NCBI GenBank assembly: GCA_964017145.1
Contig: OZ024849.1
Location: 434,001-498,000, forward strand
DNA from: Agrocybe praecox
Lineage: Eukaryota; Basidiomycota; Agaricomycetes; Agaricales; Agrocybaceae
Reading direction: 5' to 3'
Length of the DNA stretch: 64,000 bases
Below, one piece after another: positions 1 through 10,024 of the stretch; the first letter of the stretch is position 1; every line of letters begins with the position of its first letter. The position numbers and the translations under genes are program-made. The notes beneath the pieces are model-generated. The model did not search any database and was not told the origin of the DNA. It was given only the letters and a program-made list of their open reading frames with translations.

Positions 1-1659
1 TCTGATGACCCTCCGCATACTCTGTTCCAGTCCGCTCGTTTTCGGCCGACACGATCAATTTGGGTTAAGCAATCCCTTTCTGGGAATGGGGAGTATCCCA
101 TCAGCCTAAGATCGCATGTTAGCACGTTATCATTTGCAATAGAAGCCTGTACTACGCACATGTAAAAGACAGTCACTCCAAGAGCCCAGCTGTCAATTTT
201 ATCACTGAGAATAAATCGACTGTTTCTCGAAGAAGCTTCGGGTGGCAGGAACTCCTCGTCGGCGTGTCCGAGCTTTATATTCATATGTATAAGTTAGTCA
301 AAAAATGATAAAGTTTAGTTTTTATGTCTCACTACAGGCTGTAATTCTGCGTTTAAATCTCTGGAAATGCCAAAATCGGCTACCTTAACGACTGGTGGCT
401 CATCGAGAGACAGAAGAATGTTCTATATCATTTAAGAGTTGAAGACGTCATTGGCAAATCATGGTGAGAGAACTACGAACGTCAGGCTTCAGGTCTCCGT
501 GGATGATTCCTTTTGAATGTATATACTGTTAATATAAAATCAACTAGGTTCTCTTGGAAAGGAAGCAAGAGCGATAGACTTACAGAGAGTGCGTCGCAGA
601 TTTGGTATGTAATGTGTTTTCCTTCTTCTTCATCTAAGTCGAGCTTCAGTAACAATGCTATAGTGAATATCAAATGGTTTGAATACCTAGAAAGTAGCTA
701 TCTTGCAGTCGCTGATACAGGTTACCACCTGCACAAAATTCTAAAACAATTGCTGTTCGTGGTGTGAGCTCACGTATCAATGTAGGAAGAAAGAGAAAGA
801 GAGTACCTTTGTGATTAAGCCCGTCAGAAAACACGTCAATGAGGTTACATATGTTGGGATGCTTCAACGAGTGTAATACTTTTATTTCGCGCTCGAAGCT
901 TTTCTCCCGCGTGGTGGCGGAGTTACCGGCATTGTTTGGAAACTGCCTTTTTGGAAGAAGCATCTTAACAGCATAAGTTTTCCCCGTCCACTTTTGTGTC
1001 ACCTTTCGTACATTAGCAAAGGCGCCCTGGCCGAGGTCTTCACCCAAATAGAAGTTGTCTTCCAACTCTCTCTTAGACGAGGCGCGTACCCCAAGAACCT
1101 TGAACTCGTAGCCTAGTCACGTACGCTGAGTCCAAAAAAATATACGAGTGATTATGTAGCGCACGTACGATAGTCCTCAGATTCTTTGATTTCCGGTCGC
1201 TTAAGTGGCGTACCAAAAGCAAGGATTTGCCCGTCGTATATTCGCCGCTTCTGACGGTTTCCGATTCTCGCCATGTTTACCTAAACGACTTATGTTAAAA
1301 CAGAAGATAGTACAATGAAAAGAGTTCCAACGCACGTAGGTGCCATTGGTAGACCAATCGTGCACCGTGAATTCTGCATCCTCCTTACTTCCATTCCACT
1401 CGACTGTACAGTGCTGATTGCCTGAATATAAATCGACGAATTCAATAAAGTGCCTATATAAGCGCTTATTCACACACGCACTGATAAAATTGCCCTGGAG
1501 AACGACCCGATTAATTTCTCGGTTCCTTCCGACAGTGTATTTCATGGTTTTGAGTGAGAAATCGATCGTTTTGACGCCCGTACTCAGGGGCACCAGACAT
1601 CCCCAGAGAAACAGGTGTTTATTGGACTGGGATGTCTCAGTACTCCGAGTGGCTTGCAT
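1..1659 (-). CDS. CHK2/Rad53/Cds1-type checkpoint kinase, FHA plus kinase, C-terminus off the left edge
   Basis: Reads leftwards from ATG at 1659. The first exon gives an FHA domain (TVGRNREINR, then NGTY followed after an intron by VNMARIG and DGQILAFG). A linker then leads to the kinase: glycine loop LGEDLGQGAFANV, VAIK-type lysine in YAVKML, helix-C EREIKVLHSLKH, catalytic loop GIIHGDLKPDN, KVADFGIS, and DSWALGVTVFY of subdomain IX. FHA followed directly by a kinase is the arrangement of Chk2, Cds1 and Rad53, DNA-damage kinases that act in the nucleus. At least five short introns are needed; one near 1085-1142 and one near 1280-1337 restore the FHA frame. The arginine of the usual HRD is glycine here. 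The end of the kinase lobe and any C-terminal tail lie outside the window. Family call is firm; exact introns are inferred. Confidence 0.86.
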
Positions 1660-2097
1660 GGTTGGGGATGGTCAAGGACTTAAACGGTGGCCTATGAGTG
1701 CAAACAGTGTATTCACTTATAATACCTCGGTGGGCCTTCCCCTGTTCGTTGGAACACAGCGTGAGATACATGCTTGACAATCGGTTATGCAAACGTGCAT
1801 TGTTTTCTCGCCGACATTTCCCTAATCAAGCGTTGCTCAATTGATTCGGAAAACTCATTGTGTCATTGTCGCCATTATCAATGACGTGATTACATAAATA
1901 TGGTCAGGCCACCAAATTCCAATGGCCATGATTCATTTTTGGCCAGCCATAATAATGACAACCCTCGTTGATCAATGCATAGAACGCTGAATAAAATCTT
2001 ACTGTATGGGACGAAGTGACTTCTCCTGATGATTATCATGCGATTTTCAGATCATCGAAGAACCCTGACAGGCCAAGTATCAATGCGGTTGTAGCAG
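1660..2097. other. Intergenic gap
   Basis: This is the shared upstream region of the leftward checkpoint kinase and the rightward zinc-finger gene. I see no convincing coding segment in it. The overlapping plus-strand open frame at 1418-1777 lies mostly antisense to the FHA exon and looks like a shadow. Confidence 0.6.
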
Positions 2098-2104
2098 TAT
2101 AAAT
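2098..2104 (+). promoter_or_regulatory. TATA box of the disrupted zinc-finger gene
   Basis: TATAAAT lies 67-73 bp upstream of the ATG at 2171 and is followed by a pyrimidine-rich stretch. This is usual spacing for a fungal TATA promoter and suggests that the gene was expressed before it was disrupted. Confidence 0.45.
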
Positions 2105-2170
2105 AAGTAGACCACTTTCTTCCAGCTCGTAGCATATTTTATTTCCTCTTTCAATACCAAAAGCTTTACA

Positions 2171-3140
2171 ATGTCATTGATCCGCCCAGCACGCTTTACG
2201 CGCAAAAATAAAGACTTGCGGCCGCCCCAGAGCGGTTCACTGCACGAAGATGACAATCACGCGCAAAAATCTAGCACGGTTGCTAATAAACCGCCGCGAC
2301 GCAGTCAGCGGATACTCTCTAGGAAGCAAGAAGACGAGGCCCTCGGTGGCTCAAGTATTGAGACGAAGCCAACCGCGAAGCCAACTGTGTCACGCAATCG
2401 AAAAACATCTTCAGCAGGCAATGGAAAATCGGATGATAGATATTCTTGCCTCCTAGAAGGCCCCTGCAGAACAACTTGTCGGAAATTTCCGTGACGCGTT
2501 ATCACGGCCGGCCGTTAAATGTGCATTATATATATATTATAATTAGGTATGGCAACCTCGGCTTATTATAACGAGTTCGGCATATTGCAACGTGCCGCCA
2601 TAACACGTGCTATGCCTGGTGGGAATCAACATTCCTACGTGACCGTCAACGAGTCGGAATGTAATCTTAGTTTGAAATAAAAAATAATAATTCCAATCCA
2701 TTCCGTTTACGGCTAGGCTGCTGCCGTTGCAACTTGGTTGCAACTATTCATACCCGTTATATCCGTCATATAACGAATCCCTGAGTCCATATAGTGCATA
2801 ATAATGAGGGTCAGTCGTTGACCCTGGTTGATTTATTTCTGGGACGTGACAATGCGTTAGAACGCATCATAACGGGTGACGGAAATTTCCGACAATTTCT
2901 TATTCCTCTGCAAATGATTTCAAGACCCACCTAATAAACCAGCACGGGATTCCAGCCGGGAATGTCTCAAATGGGAAGAGCTACAATTGTACATGGACAG
3001 GATGCGGCAAGACATTGAAGTCATCTTTTTTGAGGCATGTTATGGGGCATGCTTTAGTATACAAATGTCTTTACAAAGGCTGCTATAAGACGTACAGTCG
3101 CCAGAGTAACCTAAATACTCACGTCAAGAAGTGTCATTGA
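2171..3140 (+). pseudogene. Three-finger C2H2 zinc-finger gene split by a transposon insertion
   Basis: The first half (2171-2474) encodes a basic, low-complexity N-terminus (RRSQRILSRK and similar) and the opening Cys pair of finger 1 (YSCLLEGPC). A 421-bp inserted element follows, after which the frame resumes at 2902 with FKTHLINQH, the His pair of finger 1. Finger 2 is CTWTGC to HVMGH and finger 3 is CLYKGC to HVKKCH, with the stop at 3138-3140. Uninterrupted, it would be a small nuclear DNA-binding protein of about 180 residues. The insertion creates an early stop (GPCRTTCRKFP), so the locus is probably dead unless the element is spliced out. The uninterrupted order of the same sequence is visible in the inverted copy at 6551-6916. 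Its target is unknown. Confidence 0.75.
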
Positions 3141-3152
3141 AAGTGGACTTTA
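2363..3152 (+). repeat. Inverted duplication, arm 1 (interrupted by the element)
   Basis: This arm runs from ACGAAGCCAACC to AAGTGGACTTTA and matches the reverse complement of 6551-6916. Removing the 421-bp element and its 3-bp duplication leaves 366 bp, the same length as the other arm. I saw only two base differences in the part compared closely, so the duplication looks recent. Confidence 0.85.
2478..2898. mobile_element. MITE-like element with terminal inverted repeats
   Basis: The element begins GTCGGAAATTTCCGTGAC and ends GTGACGGAAATTTCCGAC (2876-2893) plus AATTT. The ends are near-perfect inverted repeats; the similarity continues inward as GCGTTAT at the left and ATAACGGG at the right. 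Comparison with the empty site in the inverted copy at about 6550-6916 shows the insertion point and suggests a 3-bp target duplication, CTT, at 2475-2477 and 2899-2901. There is no transposase frame inside, so this is a non-autonomous element. The superfamily is not assigned. The extra AATTT at the right end leaves the exact right border slightly uncertain. Confidence 0.8.
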
Positions 3153-6100
3153 TTGTATTATCCAGCATGTATTATTATATATAGACCTTTTGCACACTAT
3201 GTTAGTTACATACACTGTTAAGAGGAGGAAAGAGAGCGACAAATGAACGAGGGGGAAGGTCCCACGTGGTCACTTGACATCTCTCAGTCTCTTCAGCATT
3301 CGCCGTCGTCGGATAGAGTCCTCAGTGCGTCAGATATCGCATCCCAGGGTACACAAAACATTCCCAACACAATTTGCGCTATCTACAGTTATTGTCACTT
3401 ATCAAGCAAAATAATGGATTGCAATTTGCAAATAAACCTGTGGTGCTACCCTAATACCCTCCGAACCTTCTTCTATGATAAGGGATATGTTCAATGGGTA
3501 ATGATATGTTCAATGGGTAATGATATGATGGACATGGATATATATCAGGAGGTAAGTGTCGCGTCCTAATTCCTAGAGCTTCAAATATCCAGCTGACTGA
3601 ACGTCATCCTTACCAGAGTTTGTAACGATCTATCCGCGCACCACACCGTAAGTGCTGTATCCACTCCAATATTGACAATATAGCTATAGGATATCGAGTA
3701 CAACAAAGTGCAGCTTAGAGAACAATGCGTTGTATGGGATTGAAGCCTCGGAACTATAGTGAAGACGCAGCATGTACACACATGTGCCTCGTATTACAGG
3801 CATGAAATTAGCCCACGAGTTTGACTGATAAACGCATTGTCGGCGCGTCCCCGCGGTTCCATATTCAGCTTTCTCGACATCTACATCTGGAGCCCCGCTC
3901 TCTTCAGCTGTCCATTCGAACAGAACGACACGCTTGGGGCGTGCAGGTCTTATCAATTATGTGGAACAACAATAACCTCAAGCGCTTAAGCATTTCTGCT
4001 TGAACAGAACGCTGTGAAGCGAGGCACAGCGTAGAGCGATATCAGAGGCGAATCAGACGAGGAAATGCGTTGTGGGCCACCCTGAACCTCGAACAATATT
4101 TCCCAACTTGGCTCGCACCAAACTTTAACGTCGCGTACGAACAAACCGACAATATGTGGGCCGCACCTCCAGAATACCTGAACCAGACCGGCTTGCATGA
4201 AACAATGCGCCAGTAGCCTGTATCAATACTTTCGCATGAGGACTCGAAAACCGAAAACCCATTCAAGAACATATTTCGCTCCTAGGATCAAAGGTTCACA
4301 AGTTTCCAGGTCTTGCAAAGGTGAAACTTGTCCTTATCCAGGTTTTGAAGGCCCGGATAAAAGAAGTTCTGCCCGTAGACAAAGAGCGTACATTCCGAAC
4401 GTTCGGACTCTGTGTAGGTCAGGAGCACGCCTGAATACACCAGGGGTTACGTCGACGTACGTTGTCAAGTCATCCTCCCATTGGAATAAGAAGGTTCAAT
4501 ACTGCCTACGACAAATTGATGGAGAACGCACCGTAAACCAGAAAAAAACTTCCTCGTCATACGCGACTTCAGCTTTAACGTCTCCATTCGACTTATGTCG
4601 AAGTCCTTTCCTTGAGCCATCCCACAAATCATGTTTCCCCTTGCAGTAGCTTCCTGGCTGTTGGACTGGGCATATGCATAAATGCAGATGTGATTTTTGG
4701 GAAGGTTATCATTTCGCATCCAGGTTCCATTTCGGACACTGAGACAAGATGTATGTGCATTGAACCTCACGATTTCCATATATTCTGGGGTACCAAGATA
4801 TGAGCGTTGAAGCACAGACAATCGATTCGTCCCTCATCGTGAGGGCAATTCGGTATGAGCTGCCGCACGTATAGCTGCATGTCTTATCGAAAGTAATCCT
4901 GGCTGGCAACAGCATCGATGTCAGCATGGTCGAATTGAAGAGCGCAAACTGGAATTTTACCCTACCAAACCCTCGAAACGTTGTAACTAGACCTAAAATC
5001 TAAGGATCAGGAGAATCGAGACAGAAGGAGGTGAAATGGAATCGCCTAAAAAAAACTCCTGATTTCGTATCCTGCCCTCGACGACCCTCTTTCTTCTACG
5101 ACCCAAGCAGGACCTGCAGCGGGCTGGGCATGCAGCTCCACTTCTGCTGATGTCCTTCAAAGTTCGCAGCTGACGCGGACGCTCAGACTGGTGGGTTTTT
5201 CCCTTCCTTGAGATTTTGACGAATTTCTATGAATGGTTCGCAGATTTTGCAGGAGTTTTATCCGAAACATTTTTTTGGGAGCTCGTGTGGGTAGCCATCA
5301 AGGTCAACATGAGAAGGTAGCAGCATCGTCCTTTAATCAGTTTTGCACGGTTTTGTGAACGCTTTGGAGAGCTCAGAGGGAAGACTGGAGAAGACTGGCA
5401 GGAGCGCAACACCGTGACAGACGTGCGCGTGACCGATACATCGATGACCGATGCCGTACGGCGGGCGCTCAGCCTGGTAGGCGCGACGGCAACGCGACGG
5501 CCCCGCCACAACCCTGCCATCATAGTCAAATATATTTCAACCTTTGATTTATTTAGTGGGTATGAGCTGGTATATTCAAGGGCCCGTCGAAACCGGTAGG
5601 ACTTCGTTTACATTTACAATTTAGGATACTCAGTTTATAGAACATTTTTTGTTAATGAAGAAAAAGTTGGAACTTTAAAGAAGTCGATATAAGACTTGCT
5701 TTCCAGCGTCTTCTGCAGTTATCCAAGAACCAGCCGTTGGGATATTAGAGGACAATTACAAGACAATTACCCCATGATAAACTTTACTGTAAAGTACTAC
5801 AGCCTATAATACCAGGGGGCACCTATATAATTCTAGATATAGAATAGCTATCTACCTACAAACATATTTTTCTCTTTCCATAAATTCCGCCAGTAGTGTA
5901 GCCCCCAAAGTTTTAATCAATTTGGCAGTAACGGGTAACGGCCATTTTTTCTGAGCCCGGATTTGATTTATTCTCGATTTTTCCCATTTTCTGAGCTACA
6001 TATATATGTAATGAAATCTCCTCGAGATAATGTGCGGTCCGTCGATTGACCACTTCGTGATGGTGCGCTTGACTTTCACGTAAATATTCCAACATTTTTT

Positions 6101-6550
6101 TCTGTTTCGTTTGTATATACGCTCTGTACGGATATCACTAAGGATATATTGCGCAGTAATTTATAACCAAGATGGTGGGATGTGCTCAAATTTTGTTACT
6201 TTTTGTACTTGTTTTGTACCACCAAATTGCCTGTTGCGTTCCCCACGGAACCATTTCCAGACGCGGTTCCAGCGCCCCGGATTACCCGTTTTGGATGATT
6301 TGTCACAGCCACAATGGACTTCACCGTTTCGACGGTTTTGCTCAATTTCTGACACGATTTGACTGTGTCCCGACATCGTTTTGATGTTTAAATTTTTTTG
6401 TACATATCTTGGAGGCTATTATATCCAATTCTCTCTGTTATATGTTCTATTATCTAAATAAATTATATTATAACAAAAATTTGATTACAGAAGACTATAA
6501 AAGATGCCAACTTGAAAGTAAAATAAGATAAATCGAATTGGAACACAGAG
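3153..6550. other. Degenerate accessory stretch between the two inverted zinc-finger arms
   Basis: No complete gene is supported in this 3.4 kb. Short patches read like decayed coding sequence: minus strand about 3830-3956 (KRVVLFEWTAEESG), plus strand about 4062-4210 (YFPTWLAPNFNVAYEQ) and plus strand about 4855-5000 (LSKVILAGNSIDVSMVELK). Each ends in stops and none was recognised. A GC-richer block lies at about 5080-5520 and a very AT-rich block at about 5620-6560. The content fits a transposon- or rearrangement-derived island. Confidence 0.45.
3484..3527 (+). repeat. 19-bp tandem duplication
   Basis: GATATGTTCAATGGGTAAT occurs twice head to tail (3484-3502 and 3503-3521), followed by a partial third copy (GATATG). 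It lies just past the broken zinc-finger gene and is probably a slippage product. Confidence 0.8.
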
Positions 6551-6916
6551 TAAAGTCCACTTTCAATGACACTTCTTGACGTGAGTATTTAGGTTACTCT
6601 GGCGACTGTACGTCTTATAGAAGCCTTTGTAAAGACATTTGTATACTAAAGCATGCCCCATAACATGCCTCAAAAAAGATGACTTCAATGCCTTGCCGCA
6701 TCCTGTCCATGTACAATTGTAGCTCTTCCCATTTGAGACATTCCCGGCTGGAATCCCGTGCTGGTTTATTAGGTGGGTCTTGAAATCATTTGCAGAGGAA
6801 TAAGTTGTTCTGCAGGGGCCTTCTAGGAGGCAAGAATATCTATCATCCGATTTTCCATTGCCTGCTGAAGATGTTTTTCGATTGCGTGACACAGTTGGCT
6901 TCGCGGTTGGCTTCGT
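6551..6916 (-). repeat. Inverted duplication, arm 2 (empty-site copy)
   Basis: This is the reverse complement of 2363-3152 without the 421-bp element. It starts at the base after TATGACATAT and ends where similarity stops, just past the zinc-finger stop codon. The neighbouring sequences on either side are unrelated to those of arm 1. Confidence 0.85.
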
Positions 6917-6925
6917 ATATGTCAT
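6563..6925 (-). pseudogene. Truncated, inverted copy of the C2H2 zinc-finger gene
   Basis: The open frame covers the C-terminal two thirds of the gene at 2171: basic linker, finger 1 (YSCLLEGPC to HLINQH), finger 2 (CTWTGC to HVMGH) and finger 3. The first 64 or so residues and the promoter are missing; the ATG at 6925 comes from flanking sequence. In finger 3 the second zinc-binding Cys is Phe (CLYKGF where arm 1 has CLYKGC), which should break that finger. It is most likely a duplicated gene fragment, though transcription from the upstream sequence cannot be excluded. Confidence 0.65.
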
Positions 6926-6967
6926 GCGTAGTAGTGGCCCGCTTTGAACAGGTTATGCTGCCAAATC

Positions 6968-7269
6968 CTACCGGAAGAGGCAGTAAAGAAGTGTCGGGGT
7001 CTGACAGACCGGACACCGCGACTCATCTTTGATGACAGCAGCTGTTATACACCTAATGAAACGAGAACATGAAAATGTCAATGATAATTACGACCAAAGC
7101 GAAGAAGAAAAAAGTCACATAGGAAATGAACATACCGGTTGCAGAACAAATGACCATACATGGTGGTTGTGACATCGTCGCAATTTTCACGTTTGCACTG
7201 GCGACAGTGAAAAGGGTTCTCGTTCCAGCTCGTGCTCGCGGTCGATGTGGTAGAGGCTGTGCGAGCCAT
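6968..7269 (-). CDS. Small RING-like zinc-binding protein
   Basis: Exon 1 (ATG at 7269) gives a Ser/Thr-rich start, then FHCRQCKRENC and MYGHLFCNR. An intron of roughly 85 nt ends near 7053, and exon 2 gives CITAAVIKDESRCPVCQTP with the stop at 6968-6970. The order CxxC, GHLFCxxC, CPxC is that of a RING finger, a module that usually recruits E2 enzymes for ubiquitin transfer. The protein is only about 75 residues and consists of little more than the finger. The Cys that normally precedes GH is Tyr, so one zinc site depends on another ligand (perhaps the Cys in RENC) or is lost. It may be a functional mini-RING or a remnant of a larger E3. It lies immediately upstream, on the same strand, of the truncated zinc-finger copy. 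Confidence 0.6.
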
Positions 7270-8023
7270 AACGATGGGAGTCGCGTGAAAGTGATATCTT
7301 GATGCGAAATATGATGGCCAGCAGAAGGGGAAGCCGGTTCTTCAAAGATAAATCACAGCCCATGCTTTCAGAATTAAGAATATTGCTGAGGGTGTATTTT
7401 TTGTGAGTAATTTCACACCGGTACAGATCAGATATTTGGTTGCTTTCAGTGCTTGAGAAAGAGGCGGTATTGTGTAGATGAAGAAAATCTGGTCATGGTT
7501 TCATAGTCTTCAGGTACTTTATAACAAAAGACATATGTCGTGTTATTGAGATGATCGTTTGATCTTGATACTAGATACTCATCTATGCAGATTCGTATGC
7601 GTTATCTACACGAGTTGAATAAAGGAGGACTTGGGTATAAATACACCCGAAGCAGGGTAGATTACAAGGAAGAGTATATTTGAAATACCAACAATAACAG
7701 ATGTCGATGAAGTCCAACAATAACAAAGATTATGAAATGTCAAAGGGCCACTCATGGTGGACCAGGTGATAGGGTTATGAACCTTTTAAACGTGAGGTTG
7801 ACTCCCGCTGATACAGTGAAAATTGAAGTTGTAGCCAGCGAGAGAGGTGGAGTGGAATGACCCAGTCGATGCATGCCCAATCGAAAGTACCACAAATTCA
7901 GCAATGGTCCCAAACCGGACACGCAAATCCGAAAATCGAGAATCAAGCCATCTTTTCAAAAGAAGAAGCCCGAGTTGGTGCACTATGAACATATACACGC
8001 ATTCGAATTAGTCATGCAAGGAA
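7270..8023. other. Intergenic stretch with a plus-strand TATA-like site
   Basis: No gene is clearly supported. GTATAAATACACC near 7636-7648 on the plus strand is a good TATA candidate. About 65 bp downstream an ATG at 7701 opens a reading frame of only 18 codons, ending at a possible GTGATA splice donor near 7765. This could be exon 1 of a gene I could not follow, or a decayed locus. Confidence 0.35.
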
Positions 8024-8600
8024 CTATTTCGGCATCATCGTAGGAGCGCGGTCCAGAAGATCAAGGAAACGTCGTTCAAGTCCTTCGATTTTGGATAGGA
8101 TAGGGATGTTCTGGGGAGAAAAATAGCAAAATCCGCAGACGACCATTCAGAACTTCCGTCGCCCGACCCAGTATTCGTGTACCGTGAAATTTGTATCTTG
8201 CCGCCAAACTGCACGGTAGGCAAGAATGTAAACAGTGCTGACGAGATATATATTTAAAGCATCGGGAATATGTGCACCCCAGGTCACGTCGCTGAGTACT
8301 GATGCAAGACTTTCAAAGTCACTGAGATTGCTGAACTGAGTCTTTCGGTTGATCAGCATCAAGATTCGTGCCAGTAAGTGGTTCGGGAGCCCTGCTGACG
8401 ATGGTAGGTTGTGTTTTTTTTCTGTTCGTGGCCGGAGGTGATAATAACCTTTGGGCTCGAAAAAGGCGAACAACCTGGTTGTAATTCGGTGCCAGCCCCG
8501 AAGAGATGGAGAATCGGGGATGCGTTTGGGCGTTTTGCCGAGTTGAACCTGTCGAGGCATATGATGTGCCAACTGCCGGGAAGGAAGCGCAAGGAGGCAT
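8024..8600 (-). CDS. Uncharacterised protein, weak cyclin-like C-terminal half
   Basis: The start is taken at 8600 (Pro/Ser/Thr-rich N-terminus). The later exons read DVTWGAHIPDALNIYLVST, VYILAYRAVWRQDTNFTVH and, after an intron, NIPILSKIEGLERRFLDLLD, stopping at 8024-8026. The spacing of helices followed by an I-x-K-x-E-x-x-FL-x-x-LD segment recalls fungal PHO80/PCL-type cyclins, but the match is weak. The middle is awkward: joining the N-terminal frame to the cyclin-like frame needs an intron of only about 31 nt, whereas the frame starting at 8572 reads through without it. Start and gene model are therefore uncertain. Function is not assigned. Confidence 0.4.
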
Positions 8601-9096
8601 CTGGTAGAAAGACAGCTTTCAGATGGGCACTCTAATTGACCTTAGTTGGCAAGAGAAGGTTTTACGCACCTGGGTCCGCCAGATTTGGCGGCTAAGAGAA
8701 CGCATATAACTTGAACTTCCCGCTGTTTTGTGGTTGAATATCATGGATCACTGATCCTCGAGCATGATAGTAGCGCGTCGTGCAGCTTAGTTGCCATTAG
8801 TTTGCTCATTTAGACACAGAAAGTTCAGCCTGCTAAAACCGTTTTCTCTGCAAAGGTTGACGTCGAATTTAAGGAAGATGATGAGGCAGTATAGGAGGTT
8901 GTTTCGGCTTCAAAGAAAGATATCACAAAGCAATTACTTCAGAAAACACTCAGCATCAGGAACGTACAGTTCTTCCAACTTTGGGTGAGAATCCGGAAGA
9001 TTGGAGATAAAGCGGGATTTGCGAACAGAAGAAAAGGATCGCTTTATTACTTTTAGGTGTTTCGCGATAGAATAATATACATGCTCTCCGAATCGT
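8601..9096. other. Intergenic gap
   Basis: Downstream of SDH4 and upstream of the cyclin-like gene (both on the minus strand). I see no supported gene or element in it. Confidence 0.5.
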
Positions 9097-9817
9097 TTAT
9101 GCCGTCCATACTTTTGCGATGAGCTCGGTGAGACCTAGAAATAAGTGGAGAATAAGTAAAAAAACAAAGTATCATACGAAATATTACGCACCGATGTCAT
9201 TGGTGTTAAACTGGTACACACCAACCAGGGTGGCGACAGTTGCTGTTCGCAGAGTCCACTTTGAGACGACACCGATAACAGGAAATTTGCGAGGGTGCAA
9301 GTAATCAGCAAGACACGCGTCAAACTATTGCACATAGATTAACATTCAAGAATTTGTTTGGAAAGCAACGCGATATACCCCGATGTGACTGTGCATCACC
9401 AAGCTGATTCCAAGCAGACCATCGATGACGGGGTAGTTGCTTCCAGTGGTGAAGAATGCAGCAGCAGTTAATGGGACGAGACCAGCTGCAAGCAGACGCT
9501 CAAAAGCCCAGTGGTATGATCCATGGATCCGAGAAGGCGGTGGGAATGTGGTGGGGTCGTTCACGGTGCCCTGCAAGATGGCTAACAATGGCGGTGAGCT
9601 TCCTGGCTATGTTCTATAGAGAACGAGTACATACGACCACCAGGGACATAGTTGACACCAGCATCTGTCTTTGTAGCTGCATATCGAACTATTCTGATTG
9701 GTTAGAACCGTCCTTAGCGTATTATGTGGCTGTCAGCGCACCTTGCACAGCCCGCGCTGCCATACGGGGTGCTAGCGCTCTTGGAAGCGCAGAACGAAGA
9801 ACAAGGCTCGAGGACAT
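9097..9817 (-). CDS. SDH4: Succinate dehydrogenase membrane anchor subunit (CybS)
   Basis: One of the two membrane subunits of complex II in the mitochondrial inner membrane, which help bind haem and pass electrons from the iron-sulphur subunit to ubiquinone. Five exons join in frame. Exon 1 from ATG 9817 is an Arg-rich mitochondrial presequence (SSSLVLRSALPRALAPRM). Then come TKTDAGVNYVPG, a large exon with TVNDPTTFPPPSRIHGSYHW, AFERLLAAGLVPL and LLGISLVMHSHIG, then DYLHPRKFPVIG with a last helix, and finally GLTELIAKVWTA with the stop at 9097-9099. GSYHWAFERLL and the HSH motif are hallmarks of the family. Length (about 175 residues) and the three predicted helices fit. The plus-strand frame at 9456-10034 is only its shadow. 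Confidence 0.93.
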
Positions 9818-10024
9818 CGTTGAGTACAGCGAGCAAGAATGTATGGAGAAGGAGGAGGCGGAATTCAAGTGGAAATCATTCCCCGCCTTAGTTTCACGAG
9901 CACCGACCAAACCGGTTATTTCCGACGCCGGCCCTCCCTTATTTGGCTGCACCTTCCATCCCAAATTCAATGATGCCGACAAGGTTCAAGCCAATCAGAT
10001 CCGCCACATTTGGACACGAGCGTC

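Noticed and set aside
4197..4649. 150-codon plus-strand open frame in the island
   Set aside because: Composition is random-like, no motif or splice support is seen, and overlapping frames on the other strand are equally long.
5227..5599. GC-rich block with Arg/Thr-rich frames on both strands, considered as a transposon gene
   Set aside because: No reverse transcriptase, integrase or transposase motif could be found, and no flanking repeats.
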